DNA from: an uncultured Saprospiraceae bacterium
Lineage (GTDB): Bacteria > Bacteroidota > Bacteroidia > Chitinophagales > Saprospiraceae
DNA length: 33,359 bases
NCBI GenBank assembly: GCA_937927835.1
Contig: CALGJS010000257.1
Span: 1-33,359, forward strand
Direction: 5' to 3'
This document shows, piece after piece, positions 8,972 to 18,284 of the stretch; position 1 is the first letter of the stretch; each line of letters starts with the position of its first letter. Position numbers and translations under genes: made by a program. The notes under the pieces are model-generated. The model was not told where the DNA came from. It saw only the letters and a list, made by a program, of their open reading frames with translations, and did not search any database.

Positions 8972-9493
8972 TTACCAATTCAGGTAATTAAGTGCCAGAT
9001 AGCCACTATCGACGGTAGTAAGTTGCTGATTGTCAGGATCTGCAAGTAGTTTTTTAAATTCAGGTAATGGATAGAGTTTTACCTCAATAAACTCGGTATT
9101 ATCTAAGTTTTGAGTAGTGATTTTTTCGCAATCGGTAGCCAATAAACAAAATCTGGTTTCGGTAGAGTAGGCTCGATGGAAGATTTTTTGAAAGACGATT
9201 TTTCCTGCTCGGTAGCCAGTTTCTTCTTCAAGTTCTCTACGGGCAGCAGTTTCAGGAAGTTCTTTTTGATCAATATACCCTTCTGGAAAACTAAGTAATT
9301 CCATCTCTGGGCCAGGACGAAATTGTTTGACGAGAATGGCTTCTTTGTTTTTTGTGAAGGCAGCGATGGTTACAAAATTTCCGTTGCGGACAATGTCAAA
9401 ATCTGCTGTTTCTCCATTGGGCATTCGGAATGTTCGGCGTAGCATGTCTCGCCAGCCTTTGTATCCGACTTCTTCTTTTATTTTCTGCCACAT
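8972..9493 (-). CDS. NUDIX hydrolase (ADP-ribose pyrophosphatase-like)
   Basis: 173 aa; Nudix box GYIDQKELPETAARRELEEETGY. Confidence 0.92.
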   Translation of the reverse strand: MWQKIKEEVGYKGWRDMLRRTFRMPNGETADFDIVRNGNFVTIAAFTKNKEAILVKQFRPGPEMELLSFPEGYIDQKELPETAARRELEEETGYRAGKIVFQKIFHRAYSTETRFCLLATDCEKITTQNLDNTEFIEVKLYPLPEFKKLLADPDNQQLTTVDSGYLALNYLNW

Positions 9494-9521
9494 ACCGGTT
9501 GTTTAAAAAGAAAGATGTTTT

Positions 9522-9591
9522 GCTGGTTACTACTCGCTTTTCCTCATCGTTTCTGAAATTGCAATAGAGAAAAGCGAGTAGTAAAAACAGC
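9522..9591. other. Long intergenic stem-loop (16-bp perfect stem plus 4-bp extension)
   Basis: ttactactcgcttttc (9527-9542) / gaaaagcgagtagtaa (9569-9584); outer gctg/cagc. Confidence 0.7.
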
Positions 9592-9597
9592 CAAAGG

Positions 9598-10533
9598 TTA
9601 TCTCAATCGGAAGTTAGTAGCGCCTAGTAATCCGATATCTGTGTAGATAGAAATACGGTAATAACCAGAGCTGAGTTTTTCATCTAAATCGTGAGAAAAG
9701 GAAATTCGCTGACTCTTTTGAACGTTTACTTCTTTCGCTGCCGCTGCCGAAATATTTTGTGTTTGACCGTTGACAACTACTTGAGCAGTAATAGGTTCTT
9801 TTAATTTGATGGGTGTTGCTTTTTCATCCGTAATAACTAGATAAACTGGACGCACTCCTTGATATTCTTGAGGTACAGAAGTTAGATCAAAACTAACTTT
9901 GACCTTTTTTGCACGTCGTGATTTAGACGTTACTTTTTTACTATTTCTTTTTAAGAATTCTACGTTAAATGCAGAGGCTTTGAAATTAGCGAGGGTTAGT
10001 CGATCTAATTCACCTTCCATAGAACGATTGAGATTGGCCATGGCGAGGTTGTCTTCGCGTGCTTTCCCAAGATCCTTGGTTAGTCCAACCGTCATATTAC
10101 GTAGTGAATCATTTTCAGAACGCAAAGAAAAGATGGAAGACTCCAAAGCAGATTTAGAAGCAAGTAACCCTTGAATTTGACTACGGAGATCGTTTATCTC
10201 CGTTCCATTATCTGTCTGTTCTTTAGCCAAAGCGTTGCTGATCGATTTGATTCGTTGATCGCGACGACGTACTCTAGCTTTTTCACTTTTTAAAGATTCT
10301 TGTAAAGATTCATTCTCGTCTGCTAAAGAGTAATAAGCTGATTCTAAACTATCCACTTCTGCTTCTAAGTCTAGTTTAAGAATTTCGATCTCTCCAAGTT
10401 GCTTGGACAAACTAGTTTTTTCTGAGATGAGTTGTTCTTTCTCTGTTTTTAATCCATATCCCCAAAAGGCCGTGCCTAAAAGGAAAAGAAATAAGAGTAC
10501 TGCAAGGATTCCAAGAATAGTTCTGGTCTTCAT
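9598..10533 (-). CDS. Membrane-anchored coiled-coil protein, function unknown
   Basis: 311 aa; N-terminal TM ILGILAVLLFLFLLGTAF, long heptad-rich region, C-terminal beta-rich domain. Confidence 0.7.
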   Translation of the reverse strand: MKTRTILGILAVLLFLFLLGTAFWGYGLKTEKEQLISEKTSLSKQLGEIEILKLDLEAEVDSLESAYYSLADENESLQESLKSEKARVRRRDQRIKSISNALAKEQTDNGTEINDLRSQIQGLLASKSALESSIFSLRSENDSLRNMTVGLTKDLGKAREDNLAMANLNRSMEGELDRLTLANFKASAFNVEFLKRNSKKVTSKSRRAKKVKVSFDLTSVPQEYQGVRPVYLVITDEKATPIKLKEPITAQVVVNGQTQNISAAAAKEVNVQKSQRISFSHDLDEKLSSGYYRISIYTDIGLLGATNFRLR

Positions 10534-10547
10534 TGTATTTTTTTAGG

Positions 10548-10555
10548 CAAAATTA
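10548..10555 (-). promoter_or_regulatory. Bacteroidota -7 box TAATTTTG upstream of the coiled-coil gene
   Basis: Reverse complement of caaaatta matches TAnnTTTG about 15 nt from the start codon; no clear -33 box seen. Confidence 0.3.
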
Positions 10556-10822
10556 ATAAAATAAACGATTGTACACGATAATAAAAGCTAATAAAGCGAT
10601 AACTAACCAAAGACGGTGGCTTTACGTCAAATAAGGGTGGAAACCTATAAATTACGTCTCATGATTAAGCTTTTAAGGATATATAGGCGTTGCCTAGAAA
10701 GAACTATTTACTAAGACAAAAAGTTATAATTACCATTAAATCGTATAGATTACTACTTATATTTTCTAAATTTCTAAAAAAATAGAAGAACCTATTGTTT
10801 TATTGACATCCTTAAACCATTT

Positions 10823-13800
10823 ATGAAACGTATTTTACCTCACTCATTTCTTATCATCAAAGTTGTCATTAGTGCGATTTTAGCTACCATGTTGTATTCC
10901 TGCAATACAAGCAAGCTTCCTTATTATGATAAAGAAATGAAAAATTGGGAAACGAGCAAACTACCTAGTGAAGAGCCAACGCATACCTTTTTTCTAGTGG
11001 GAAATGTAGGAAATATAGAATTGCCAAAAAGATTACCTCCTGTATTGTCTCTTTTGAAAAAAGATTTAAACACTGCACCGACAGCTTCTTCTTTGGTGTT
11101 TTTAGGAAATAATATCGCACCAGATGGATTACCTGAAAAAGGAGATCCCAATCGTACCCTACGCGAAGCGCAGCTCCAAAAACTGTTTACGCTGTTTGAT
11201 AATTTTAAGGGGAAGACTTTTTTTGCTCCTGGTAGCAAAGACTGGAAGAATGGAGAGGAGTACGGACTCAAGGCTTTACAGCGACAAGAGGCATTTATCG
11301 AATCTTATTTTAATAATAGATTTCCAAACGAAAAGAGAGACCACTTTCTTCCAGATGGTGGTTGTAGTGGACCAGAAAAAGAAAAAATTAGTAAAGACAT
11401 CGTCATGATCTTTGTCGATAGTCAGTGGTGGATCCAAAATGGAGGCGAAGCAAAAAATACAGGTAAAGGTTGCGAGAATACTTCTCGCCTTGGCTATCTT
11501 GTAGAATTAAAAAAACAGATCAATAAACATCGTAACGATCACGTGTTGGTCATCATGCATCATCCGCTTTATAGTCGAGGAGTAAGAGGTGGACATTATC
11601 CACTTAAAAGTCATCTTTTACCGTTCCCAGGATTGGGGTCGCTCAACCTGATTCGACGTAATTTATTTGGAAATAAACAAGATAGTAATCATCCAGATTT
11701 TTTATTATTAAAAAGAGAAATTGAAGCAATGTTGTTGGGTTATGAAGATATGGTGTTTGTTTCTGCCCACGAGCATAATCTTCAGTATTTTCGACAAAAT
11801 AAAATTAATCATCACTTTATAATCAGTGGAGGAGGTAATGAAAAAATAGAATATGCAACGACTGGACGGCCTGATGGAAATGGGGTAGAAGCACGTTTTG
11901 TTCATGCCTCCACTGGTTATTCTAAGATATATACTTATGAAAATGGAAGCATGTGGCTAGAATTTATTAAGCCTAATAAAGAAGGAAATGGTCAGACTAT
12001 TTGTTTTAGAAAACAACTTAAAGAAAGTAAAAATCCTCCCGCAATAGATTTAGTTTCGAATGAAAAATTTGCTCCAATTAGTCAAGATAGTGTAACGCGA
12101 ATTGCGGCGGCACAGTATGCGTCTGGAAAGTTTAAAGAATTTTTTATGGGGCGACAGTATCGTAAAGCTTGGGGTGCAACTGTCAATGCACCGCCGATCG
12201 ATTTAGCAATTGCAAAAGGAGGACTGAAGCCGATTCAGTTAGGTGGTGGAAAAGCATCGCGAACGATTCGTTTGGAAAATGGCGATGGACAGCAGTATGT
12301 ACTTCGGTCACTTAATAAAAGTGTAAAAAAATCAATGTTCGCTCAGTTCCTCGATACTTGGATAGAAGGATATTTTCAGGATCAGGTTTCGGGTCTACAT
12401 CCTTATGGTGCGCTAGTTATTCCTGTACTGGCGGAAGCGGCAGGTATTTATCACACAAATCCACGCCTCGTGTACGCACCTCGCCAGCCTGCGATGGGTT
12501 CCTACAATAATGAATTCGGAGATGATTTATATATGTTTGAAGAACGGCCCGCTGGTGATCGTACGGATATCAACAGTTTTGGAAATAGTAAAAACGTTAT
12601 TTCTTATCGCAAATTAATACCCAAATTAGATAAGAATTCTGATAGTCGAGTTGATCAAAAATGGGTCGTAAAATCTAGAGTGTTTGATCAATTTATTCAC
12701 GATTGGGATCGCCATGATGACCAGTGGCGTTGGGCAGGTTTTAAACAAGCAGATGGCACGACACTTTATCGCCCAATTCCACGTGATCGAGATCAATCTT
12801 TTTATGCTAGTCGTGGATTTTTTCCGTGGATAATGGGCCGGAATTTTGCACTTCGACAGACGAAGACCTTCAGAAGTAGTATTAAAGATGTGATAGGGCA
12901 AAGCTATAATTCTAAATGGTTTGATCGTTATTTTATGAACGAATTAAGCCGAGAAGATTGGCTGAATGCTGCGCGGATGCATCAGAAAAATTTGACCGAT
13001 GAAGTGATAGAAGCCGCAGTTGGACGCTGGCCTGAATCTATTCAAAAAGTGAATGGAGAAGAAGTAAAAAAGAATCTAAAAAGTCGCCGAAATGAATTAC
13101 ATAAGTATGCCGAGAAACTATACGAATATCAAGCTAAAATGGTGGATGTCCGAGGAACGAACAAGCGAGAATTGTTTGAGGTAGAACGCCGCGAAAATGG
13201 AATTACAGAAGTTAGGGTTTTTAGTGTCAATAAAAAACGAGAGAAAAAATCAGAAATCTATCATCGTGTTTTTTATCAATCAGAAACCAAAGAAATTAGA
13301 TTATATGGTTTAGGAAATGACGATGAATTTATTATTAAAGGAATTTCTAAAAAAGGATTGCTTATCCGAGTGATTGGAGGGGAAGGGATGGATCGCGTCG
13401 TAGACGAATCGAAAGTCAATGGACTGCGAAAAAAGAATTGGATTTATGATCAGCCCGATGGAATCGTAATTGAAGGAGGAAAGGAGACGAAGGATATGAC
13501 AGAAAATACGTTAACCGTCAATAAATATGATCGTCAATTATTTACGCACAATCACTATATCCCGTTGCCTTCTTTTGGTAGCAATGTCGATGATGGTTTT
13601 TTTGTAGGACTAGGCTTTAGTTTTTGGCGATATCGTTTTCGAGAAAAACCATATGCGAGTAAACAAACGATCCTTTTTAATCGAGCGACAAAATCAAATT
13701 CTTTTAACTTTAGTTATAGTGCGGACTTTATTGATTTTTTTGGAAAATTAAATTTTCTTCCAACGATTTCTGTAGAACAACCCATCTATTTTAATTTTTT

Positions 13801-14587
13801 TGGTTTAGGAAATGAAAATCGTCCGCCACGAGAACGAACCAACTTTAATCAGGTTCGATTGGAGCGGGTTCGGGTAGCGCCGCTCTTGGGTGATGCTTGG
13901 CGAAATCAAGTATATAGGTTAAGCTTTGGACCATTTTATGAAAGAGTTAGAACCGTTAAACAAGCCAATCGAATTTCTTCACAAAGCAATCAATTTACGG
14001 AGCGAGATTTCCGAGTACAACATTATGGCGGATTGAGTTTTGCGGGAGAAGTGAATACGGTCGTTGGAGGAAAAGAAGGAACGCGACTATCTATTTTTGC
14101 GGACTATCGACGTAATTTTACGGAGGAGGATCATTTTGGATCGGTCGGTGGGTCACTGACTACCTATGCGACACTCAATCGAAAATTTCCAACAACTTTA
14201 GCATTGCGTTTTGGTGGCTCTCATCTAATTGGTGGTGACGAAGGTTTGCGATTTTATAATTATCAAACGTTAGGTAATAATAGCTTTTTACGTGGTTTTA
14301 GAAATAATCGATTTTCAGGAGAAACGGCGATTTATGGAAACGCAGATTTACGAATTTCTCTTTTTTATTGGAAAAATAAAGTCCTTCCTCTCGAAGTAGG
14401 AATCAACGGTGGTTATGACATCGGACGGGTTTGGCTAAAAGGCGAAAGTTCAGATGATTGGCATGCGGTGAGTACGGCCGGTGTTTGGTTTTCTCCTTTT
14501 CAAATGGCGGTGATTAATGCGTATTATAGTTTTACGAATAGTCGGGATGATGATACATTTACGTTGCGATTGGGGTATTATTTTTAG
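10823..14587 (+). CDS. Lipobox-containing metallophosphoesterase fused to a C-terminal BamA/ShlB-like outer-membrane beta-barrel
   Basis: 1254 aa; lipobox MLYSCN; HHPLYSRG and SAHEHNLQYF calcineurin-like motifs; C-terminal barrel (NNSFLRGFRNNRFSGETAIYGNADLRI ... FTLRLGYYF). Confidence 0.82.
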   Translation: MKRILPHSFLIIKVVISAILATMLYSCNTSKLPYYDKEMKNWETSKLPSEEPTHTFFLVGNVGNIELPKRLPPVLSLLKKDLNTAPTASSLVFLGNNIAPDGLPEKGDPNRTLREAQLQKLFTLFDNFKGKTFFAPGSKDWKNGEEYGLKALQRQEAFIESYFNNRFPNEKRDHFLPDGGCSGPEKEKISKDIVMIFVDSQWWIQNGGEAKNTGKGCENTSRLGYLVELKKQINKHRNDHVLVIMHHPLYSRGVRGGHYPLKSHLLPFPGLGSLNLIRRNLFGNKQDSNHPDFLLLKREIEAMLLGYEDMVFVSAHEHNLQYFRQNKINHHFIISGGGNEKIEYATTGRPDGNGVEARFVHASTGYSKIYTYENGSMWLEFIKPNKEGNGQTICFRKQLKESKNPPAIDLVSNEKFAPISQDSVTRIAAAQYASGKFKEFFMGRQYRKAWGATVNAPPIDLAIAKGGLKPIQLGGGKASRTIRLENGDGQQYVLRSLNKSVKKSMFAQFLDTWIEGYFQDQVSGLHPYGALVIPVLAEAAGIYHTNPRLVYAPRQPAMGSYNNEFGDDLYMFEERPAGDRTDINSFGNSKNVISYRKLIPKLDKNSDSRVDQKWVVKSRVFDQFIHDWDRHDDQWRWAGFKQADGTTLYRPIPRDRDQSFYASRGFFPWIMGRNFALRQTKTFRSSIKDVIGQSYNSKWFDRYFMNELSREDWLNAARMHQKNLTDEVIEAAVGRWPESIQKVNGEEVKKNLKSRRNELHKYAEKLYEYQAKMVDVRGTNKRELFEVERRENGITEVRVFSVNKKREKKSEIYHRVFYQSETKEIRLYGLGNDDEFIIKGISKKGLLIRVIGGEGMDRVVDESKVNGLRKKNWIYDQPDGIVIEGGKETKDMTENTLTVNKYDRQLFTHNHYIPLPSFGSNVDDGFFVGLGFSFWRYRFREKPYASKQTILFNRATKSNSFNFSYSADFIDFFGKLNFLPTISVEQPIYFNFFGLGNENRPPRERTNFNQVRLERVRVAPLLGDAWRNQVYRLSFGPFYERVRTVKQANRISSQSNQFTERDFRVQHYGGLSFAGEVNTVVGGKEGTRLSIFADYRRNFTEEDHFGSVGGSLTTYATLNRKFPTTLALRFGGSHLIGGDEGLRFYNYQTLGNNSFLRGFRNNRFSGETAIYGNADLRISLFYWKNKVLPLEVGINGGYDIGRVWLKGESSDDWHAVSTAGVWFSPFQMAVINAYYSFTNSRDDDTFTLRLGYYF

Positions 14588-14667
14588 GATATGTCTTGAA
14601 ATGACAATCGTTTTTTTTTTTTTGAAAATAAATTGTTTAATTTTCTCGTTTTACTAAAAAAGTAAAT

Positions 14668-14838
14668 ATGAGTGAAGCTAAAACACGTCAAGAAATAGCT
14701 CTTTTGTACGGAATTTCCACGAAAACATTAAAAAAATGGCTTGAACGAGAAGATATAAATCTTCCTAAAGGCTTAATTAGTCCCAAAGATCAAGAAAGGA
14801 TATTTGAGAAGTTAGGTCTTCCGATAAATTCCGATTAG
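14668..14838 (+). CDS. Small helix-turn-helix-like protein (56 aa), not in the supplied ORF track
   Basis: Translation MSEAKTRQEIALLYGISTKTLKKWLEREDINLPKGLISPKDQERIFEKLGLPINSD; QEIALLYGISTKTLKKWL resembles an HTH. Confidence 0.65.
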   Translation: MSEAKTRQEIALLYGISTKTLKKWLEREDINLPKGLISPKDQERIFEKLGLPINSD

Positions 14839-15064
14839 TTCCTAATGTTTCCAATTTATGGAGAAGATTTACCTTTCTTTTATAAGTGTTGCTCGATAAT
14901 TTTGTATCTGTTATCTTATTTTTATTATGATACAGTTACTTTATTTATTTCTGATAGCGCTAGAAGAAATAAATCATTAGTACTGCTTCATTTTGTAAAA
15001 TAGGAGGGAGGCTACCGAAACTCCTTAGTAAGAAGTAGGAATTATTTTTCTAAAAATTATCAAA

Positions 15065-15463
15065 ATGAGCAAAATTTTAAATGTTTTTGTGTTTTCGTTA
15101 TTGTTATTATTTGTTGCATGTAATCAAGAAGAGGTAGGAAATTTTCAAGATCAGGAAACCTTTGAAGTAATTAATTTAACGGTAGATACCTATTCTTTGG
15201 AAGAGTTTAATGAGGGTGTTGAGAATGTTGCGTCTACACGAGGAGATAAGGGTAAGACGACAGTGTTTTTTAACACCAATGGTGAGATGATTGGGACAAC
15301 TGGGCCTAGTACGGATCTTATTGTTGTGTGTTATGGTGCACCAGCATCTTCTCCTGATGCACAATGCATTGGTATACATGACTCTAGTAGTTGTAGTGAT
15401 GGACCTTGTGGAGAAGGTGATGAACCTAATGATGATAACTGTTACTGTTATGTAATTCATTAA
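15065..15463 (+). CDS. Small lipoprotein with Cys-rich C-terminus, unknown function
   Basis: 132 aa; lipobox LLFVAC; C-terminus VVCYGAPASSPDAQCIGIHDSSSCSDGPCGEGDEPNDDNCYCYVIH. Confidence 0.65.
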   Translation: MSKILNVFVFSLLLLFVACNQEEVGNFQDQETFEVINLTVDTYSLEEFNEGVENVASTRGDKGKTTVFFNTNGEMIGTTGPSTDLIVVCYGAPASSPDAQCIGIHDSSSCSDGPCGEGDEPNDDNCYCYVIH

Positions 15464-15477
15464 TTGAAATAATTAAT

Positions 15478-16761
15478 ATGATTTCAAAAGAATTTATATG
15501 TATTCTATGGAGACGAGTATTCGTCTCCATACTTTTTTGTGTAGCAATAATTGTTACTGTAGTAGCCCAATCCAATCTTGTTCTTAATGGTGACTTTGAA
15601 GCATTAAATTCATACACTTTTGTTGGTAGCACTTTTACCATTGATGGAATAGAAGTAACGTTACCTAAAGGGAAAGAGATTTTTCAAGCTTTTTGGGCAA
15701 TAAGTGACACTAACTCTATAAATAAAACTTATGTAGCATCCGCCCATTGGAATTTTAATAACGATTCTACGACTGTTGGAACTACTTTTTATTCTAATCT
15801 TGGAGAAGCGAATAATGGTTATGCTTTTGGTCAGATTTTCCCGTTTGGCAGAAGGAGAAACGATAAAAACACCTTTTCATCTACTCATTTGGTAGGGCGT
15901 ACTTGCCGTCCTTTAGTTGGGGGTAATTCCTATCACCTTTCTTTTTGGATTAAGCTTTCTAGAGGGAATACTTTAGCAGATCATATAGATATTTTTTTTT
16001 CGGATGATATTCATTCAAAGAAAGGTACACAAAGAGTGCGGTTCAAAAAAAAGAAGATCATCCCATTGGAAGATGAATCGCCACTTTATCAAATAGAAAA
16101 ATTACCGAGTGATTGTAAGGTGTTAATTCCAGAAAGTACCATAGATGGTTATCAATTGGTGTCATGTGATTATATCGCTCGGGGAGGAGAGACTTATATT
16201 TATTTTGGAAATTTAGATTATGAATTACCTGAATCCATTGTAAGGGTAGTAGTGGCTGAGACTGGAAAGAAAAAATTACAAACTCCCTATTGTTATTACT
16301 ATATTGATGATGTAGTTTTAGTTAGTCAAGATCAAGAAGAGGTTTGCATAGAGCAGAAAGGGGAAAATTTGGCCGTGTCTATAGATACTATTTCTGAGGT
16401 AATTTCTAGCCTAGAACCAGTATTAAAAAAAGAAATAGAAATAGGTGCTCAATATTTTGCATCTGGAAGTTATGAATTAAGCAATTCAGCTCTTTTAAAA
16501 TTAGAGGAAATTTTATCTAAGATTGATTATGATAATTTGATGTCTATTAATATTACGGGACACACCGATGATGTTGGTGATATTGAAGATAACCAGACTC
16601 TTTCATTAAATCGAGCAGAAGCAATTAGCAAAATAGTTGAAAAGTATTTCTTAAATTTTCAAATTTTTGGAATGGGAGAAAGTTCCCCGAAATATTCCAA
16701 TGATACGGAAGAAGAAAGGTTGAAAAATAGGAGAGTGACATTAGAACTAATTTATAAATAA
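15478..16761 (+). CDS. OmpA-family outer-membrane protein
   Basis: 427 aa; signal peptide; C-terminal NITGHTDDVGDIEDNQTLSLNRAEAISKIV...GMGESSPKYSNDTEEERLKNRRVTLEL. Confidence 0.87.
   Translation: MISKEFICILWRRVFVSILFCVAIIVTVVAQSNLVLNGDFEALNSYTFVGSTFTIDGIEVTLPKGKEIFQAFWAISDTNSINKTYVASAHWNFNNDSTTVGTTFYSNLGEANNGYAFGQIFPFGRRRNDKNTFSSTHLVGRTCRPLVGGNSYHLSFWIKLSRGNTLADHIDIFFSDDIHSKKGTQRVRFKKKKIIPLEDESPLYQIEKLPSDCKVLIPESTIDGYQLVSCDYIARGGETYIYFGNLDYELPESIVRVVVAETGKKKLQTPYCYYYIDDVVLVSQDQEEVCIEQKGENLAVSIDTISEVISSLEPVLKKEIEIGAQYFASGSYELSNSALLKLEEILSKIDYDNLMSINITGHTDDVGDIEDNQTLSLNRAEAISKIVEKYFLNFQIFGMGESSPKYSNDTEEERLKNRRVTLELIYK
15506..15538 (+). terminator. Intrinsic-terminator-like hairpin inside the 5' end of the OmpA-family CDS
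   Basis: tatggagacga-gtat-tcgtctccata (11-bp perfect stem) then c and six T. Confidence 0.6.
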
Positions 16762-16769
16762 ACGATTGT

Positions 16770-18284
16770 TTACCGCCATTCATACAAATACCATCCAGCG
16801 TTCTTATCCGCTCCTCTCTTCAGTTGTTTCGCTTTTGTATTTATATAGTTTAAAATTATTTCATCTTCTCTACCTTGTTCACTTTTATAATGCGAAAATA
16901 ATAGCCATATTTTTTGTCCAGATTTTAGATTAGAAAAATCAGATTGCCAATCTTTGTAAAGTGGTTGTCCGTAGATGGTTGGTTTAGTATTGGGATAAGA
17001 AGGAAGATAATAGCGGAGTGCTGCATCTGTAAAAGCATAAGCATAAATTGCTTCCGTTGGTTTTCGATTTTTTTGGATATCTTCCAGCGCAGTGGTGATT
17101 TCTTCTCTTTTAAATTTGGCCATATTATGAATAGCGGTATTTAAAAAAGTTTGTAAAATAAGTAAGCCTGCGATGATGCCTGTCACCCAAGATTTATAAG
17201 GAAGATTCTTTGTTTTTTTATAAAAAAAATACAACCCAAAACTTACCAATAATAAGATCGCTGGTCCGGCAAAAAGTAATAGTCGAGGAATCGTAGAGTA
17301 GAGTTCTAATCCAGAAGCTAAGAACGCAAGCAGCATCGGGACAAGAAATAATAGACAGTGTTCAAGCGAAGATTTTTTCCAAAGTTCATATCCTCCTAAT
17401 AACGCAAAAGGTAGTGCTAGCCACTTGTAAAAGAAGCCTCCAGGATTGCCAAGAATGCGAAAAAAAGTATCAAAATACCAGTGCCAACTTTCGATCTCCC
17501 AGAATTTTAATGGCATGAAATATTCCGTATGATAATTGATTAATCCTGAATTTTCTAGCGTTGGTAATATTTGAAAATAAAAGAAAATTCCAAAACTAAT
17601 ACTCCAACAAAACGTAGGGAAGACGATGTTTTTTATTCCTTCTTTTTTGCGCAGCAAACGCACCAATAATGCTAGCCAAACACTAGCTAGGACAAACACT
17701 ACCGGTTGGGAAAACCAAATAAAAATACTTCCTAATAAACTGAGATAAAACCACTTTTTTTTATGTTGAATATTTTCTAATAAAATCAAGGTTAAATAAC
17801 TTATCGAAACTGCTGCTAAAACATCGAAACTATATTGCTTGATCTCAGAAGAAAAGTAGACCAGGTTAGAATTGAAAACAAAGAAAGCTAAAGCAATTGC
17901 CGCAAAAGAATAAGGTAGTAATCGACGAACAATTTTTGCAAAAATAACCACACTAAGCAATCCTGCTAAGAGAGGCGCCAGCCGCAAAGCCATCTCACTA
18001 TTTCCAAATAAGCTGATGATAAATTTTTCTAAATAAAGAAAAAATAAAGGAGCAGATTGATCGTAAGGAAGTCCGCCGCTAAGTTCCCCAAAAGGGAGCG
18101 TAATAATCCCAGTAGCGAGGTTGGCTTCGTCGTACCAAAGGTCTCTGTTGTGTAAAAACGGAATAATACGAACCAGGAATCCCCAACCAATGAGGATCGG
18201 AAAAAGGCGTTGATAAAGCCAGTCTAAAACGGAATTGTCTTTAGGTAAACTTTGGATTCTCTTAGCTTGAACGGTTGAGGAAAT
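16770..18284 (-). CDS. GT39/ArnT-like polytopic membrane glycosyltransferase; true 5' end extends beyond the ORF-track start (17993)
   Basis: The frame stays open to a stop at 18291-18293 and encodes ...LYQRLFPILIGWGFLVRIIPFLHNRDLWYDEANLATGII...NSE-MALRLAPLLAGLL; the DLWYDEA motif is typical of the family. No ATG/GTG/TTG in the extension; 18284 is a possible ATT start. Confidence 0.72.
   Translation of the reverse strand: MSSTVQAKRIQSLPKDNSVLDWLYQRLFPILIGWGFLVRIIPFLHNRDLWYDEANLATGIITLPFGELSGGLPYDQSAPLFFLYLEKFIISLFGNSEMALRLAPLLAGLLSVVIFAKIVRRLLPYSFAAIALAFFVFNSNLVYFSSEIKQYSFDVLAAVSISYLTLILLENIQHKKKWFYLSLLGSIFIWFSQPVVFVLASVWLALLVRLLRKKEGIKNIVFPTFCWSISFGIFFYFQILPTLENSGLINYHTEYFMPLKFWEIESWHWYFDTFFRILGNPGGFFYKWLALPFALLGGYELWKKSSLEHCLLFLVPMLLAFLASGLELYSTIPRLLLFAGPAILLLVSFGLYFFYKKTKNLPYKSWVTGIIAGLLILQTFLNTAIHNMAKFKREEITTALEDIQKNRKPTEAIYAYAFTDAALRYYLPSYPNTKPTIYGQPLYKDWQSDFSNLKSGQKIWLLFSHYKSEQGREDEIILNYINTKAKQLKRGADKNAGWYLYEWR

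Noticed and set aside
12626-12901. 91-aa minus ORF and other antisense ORFs inside 10823-14587
   Set aside because: Shadow ORFs of the strongly supported phosphoesterase-barrel gene.
14845-15003. 52-aa ORF MFPIYGEDLPFFYKCC...
   Set aside because: AT-rich, no domain-like features, and overlaps a TAATTTTG promoter-like box; likely chance.
15176-15641. Minus-strand ORFs 15176-15460 and 15426-15641
   Set aside because: Antisense to the lipoprotein/OmpA genes; translations look non-biological.
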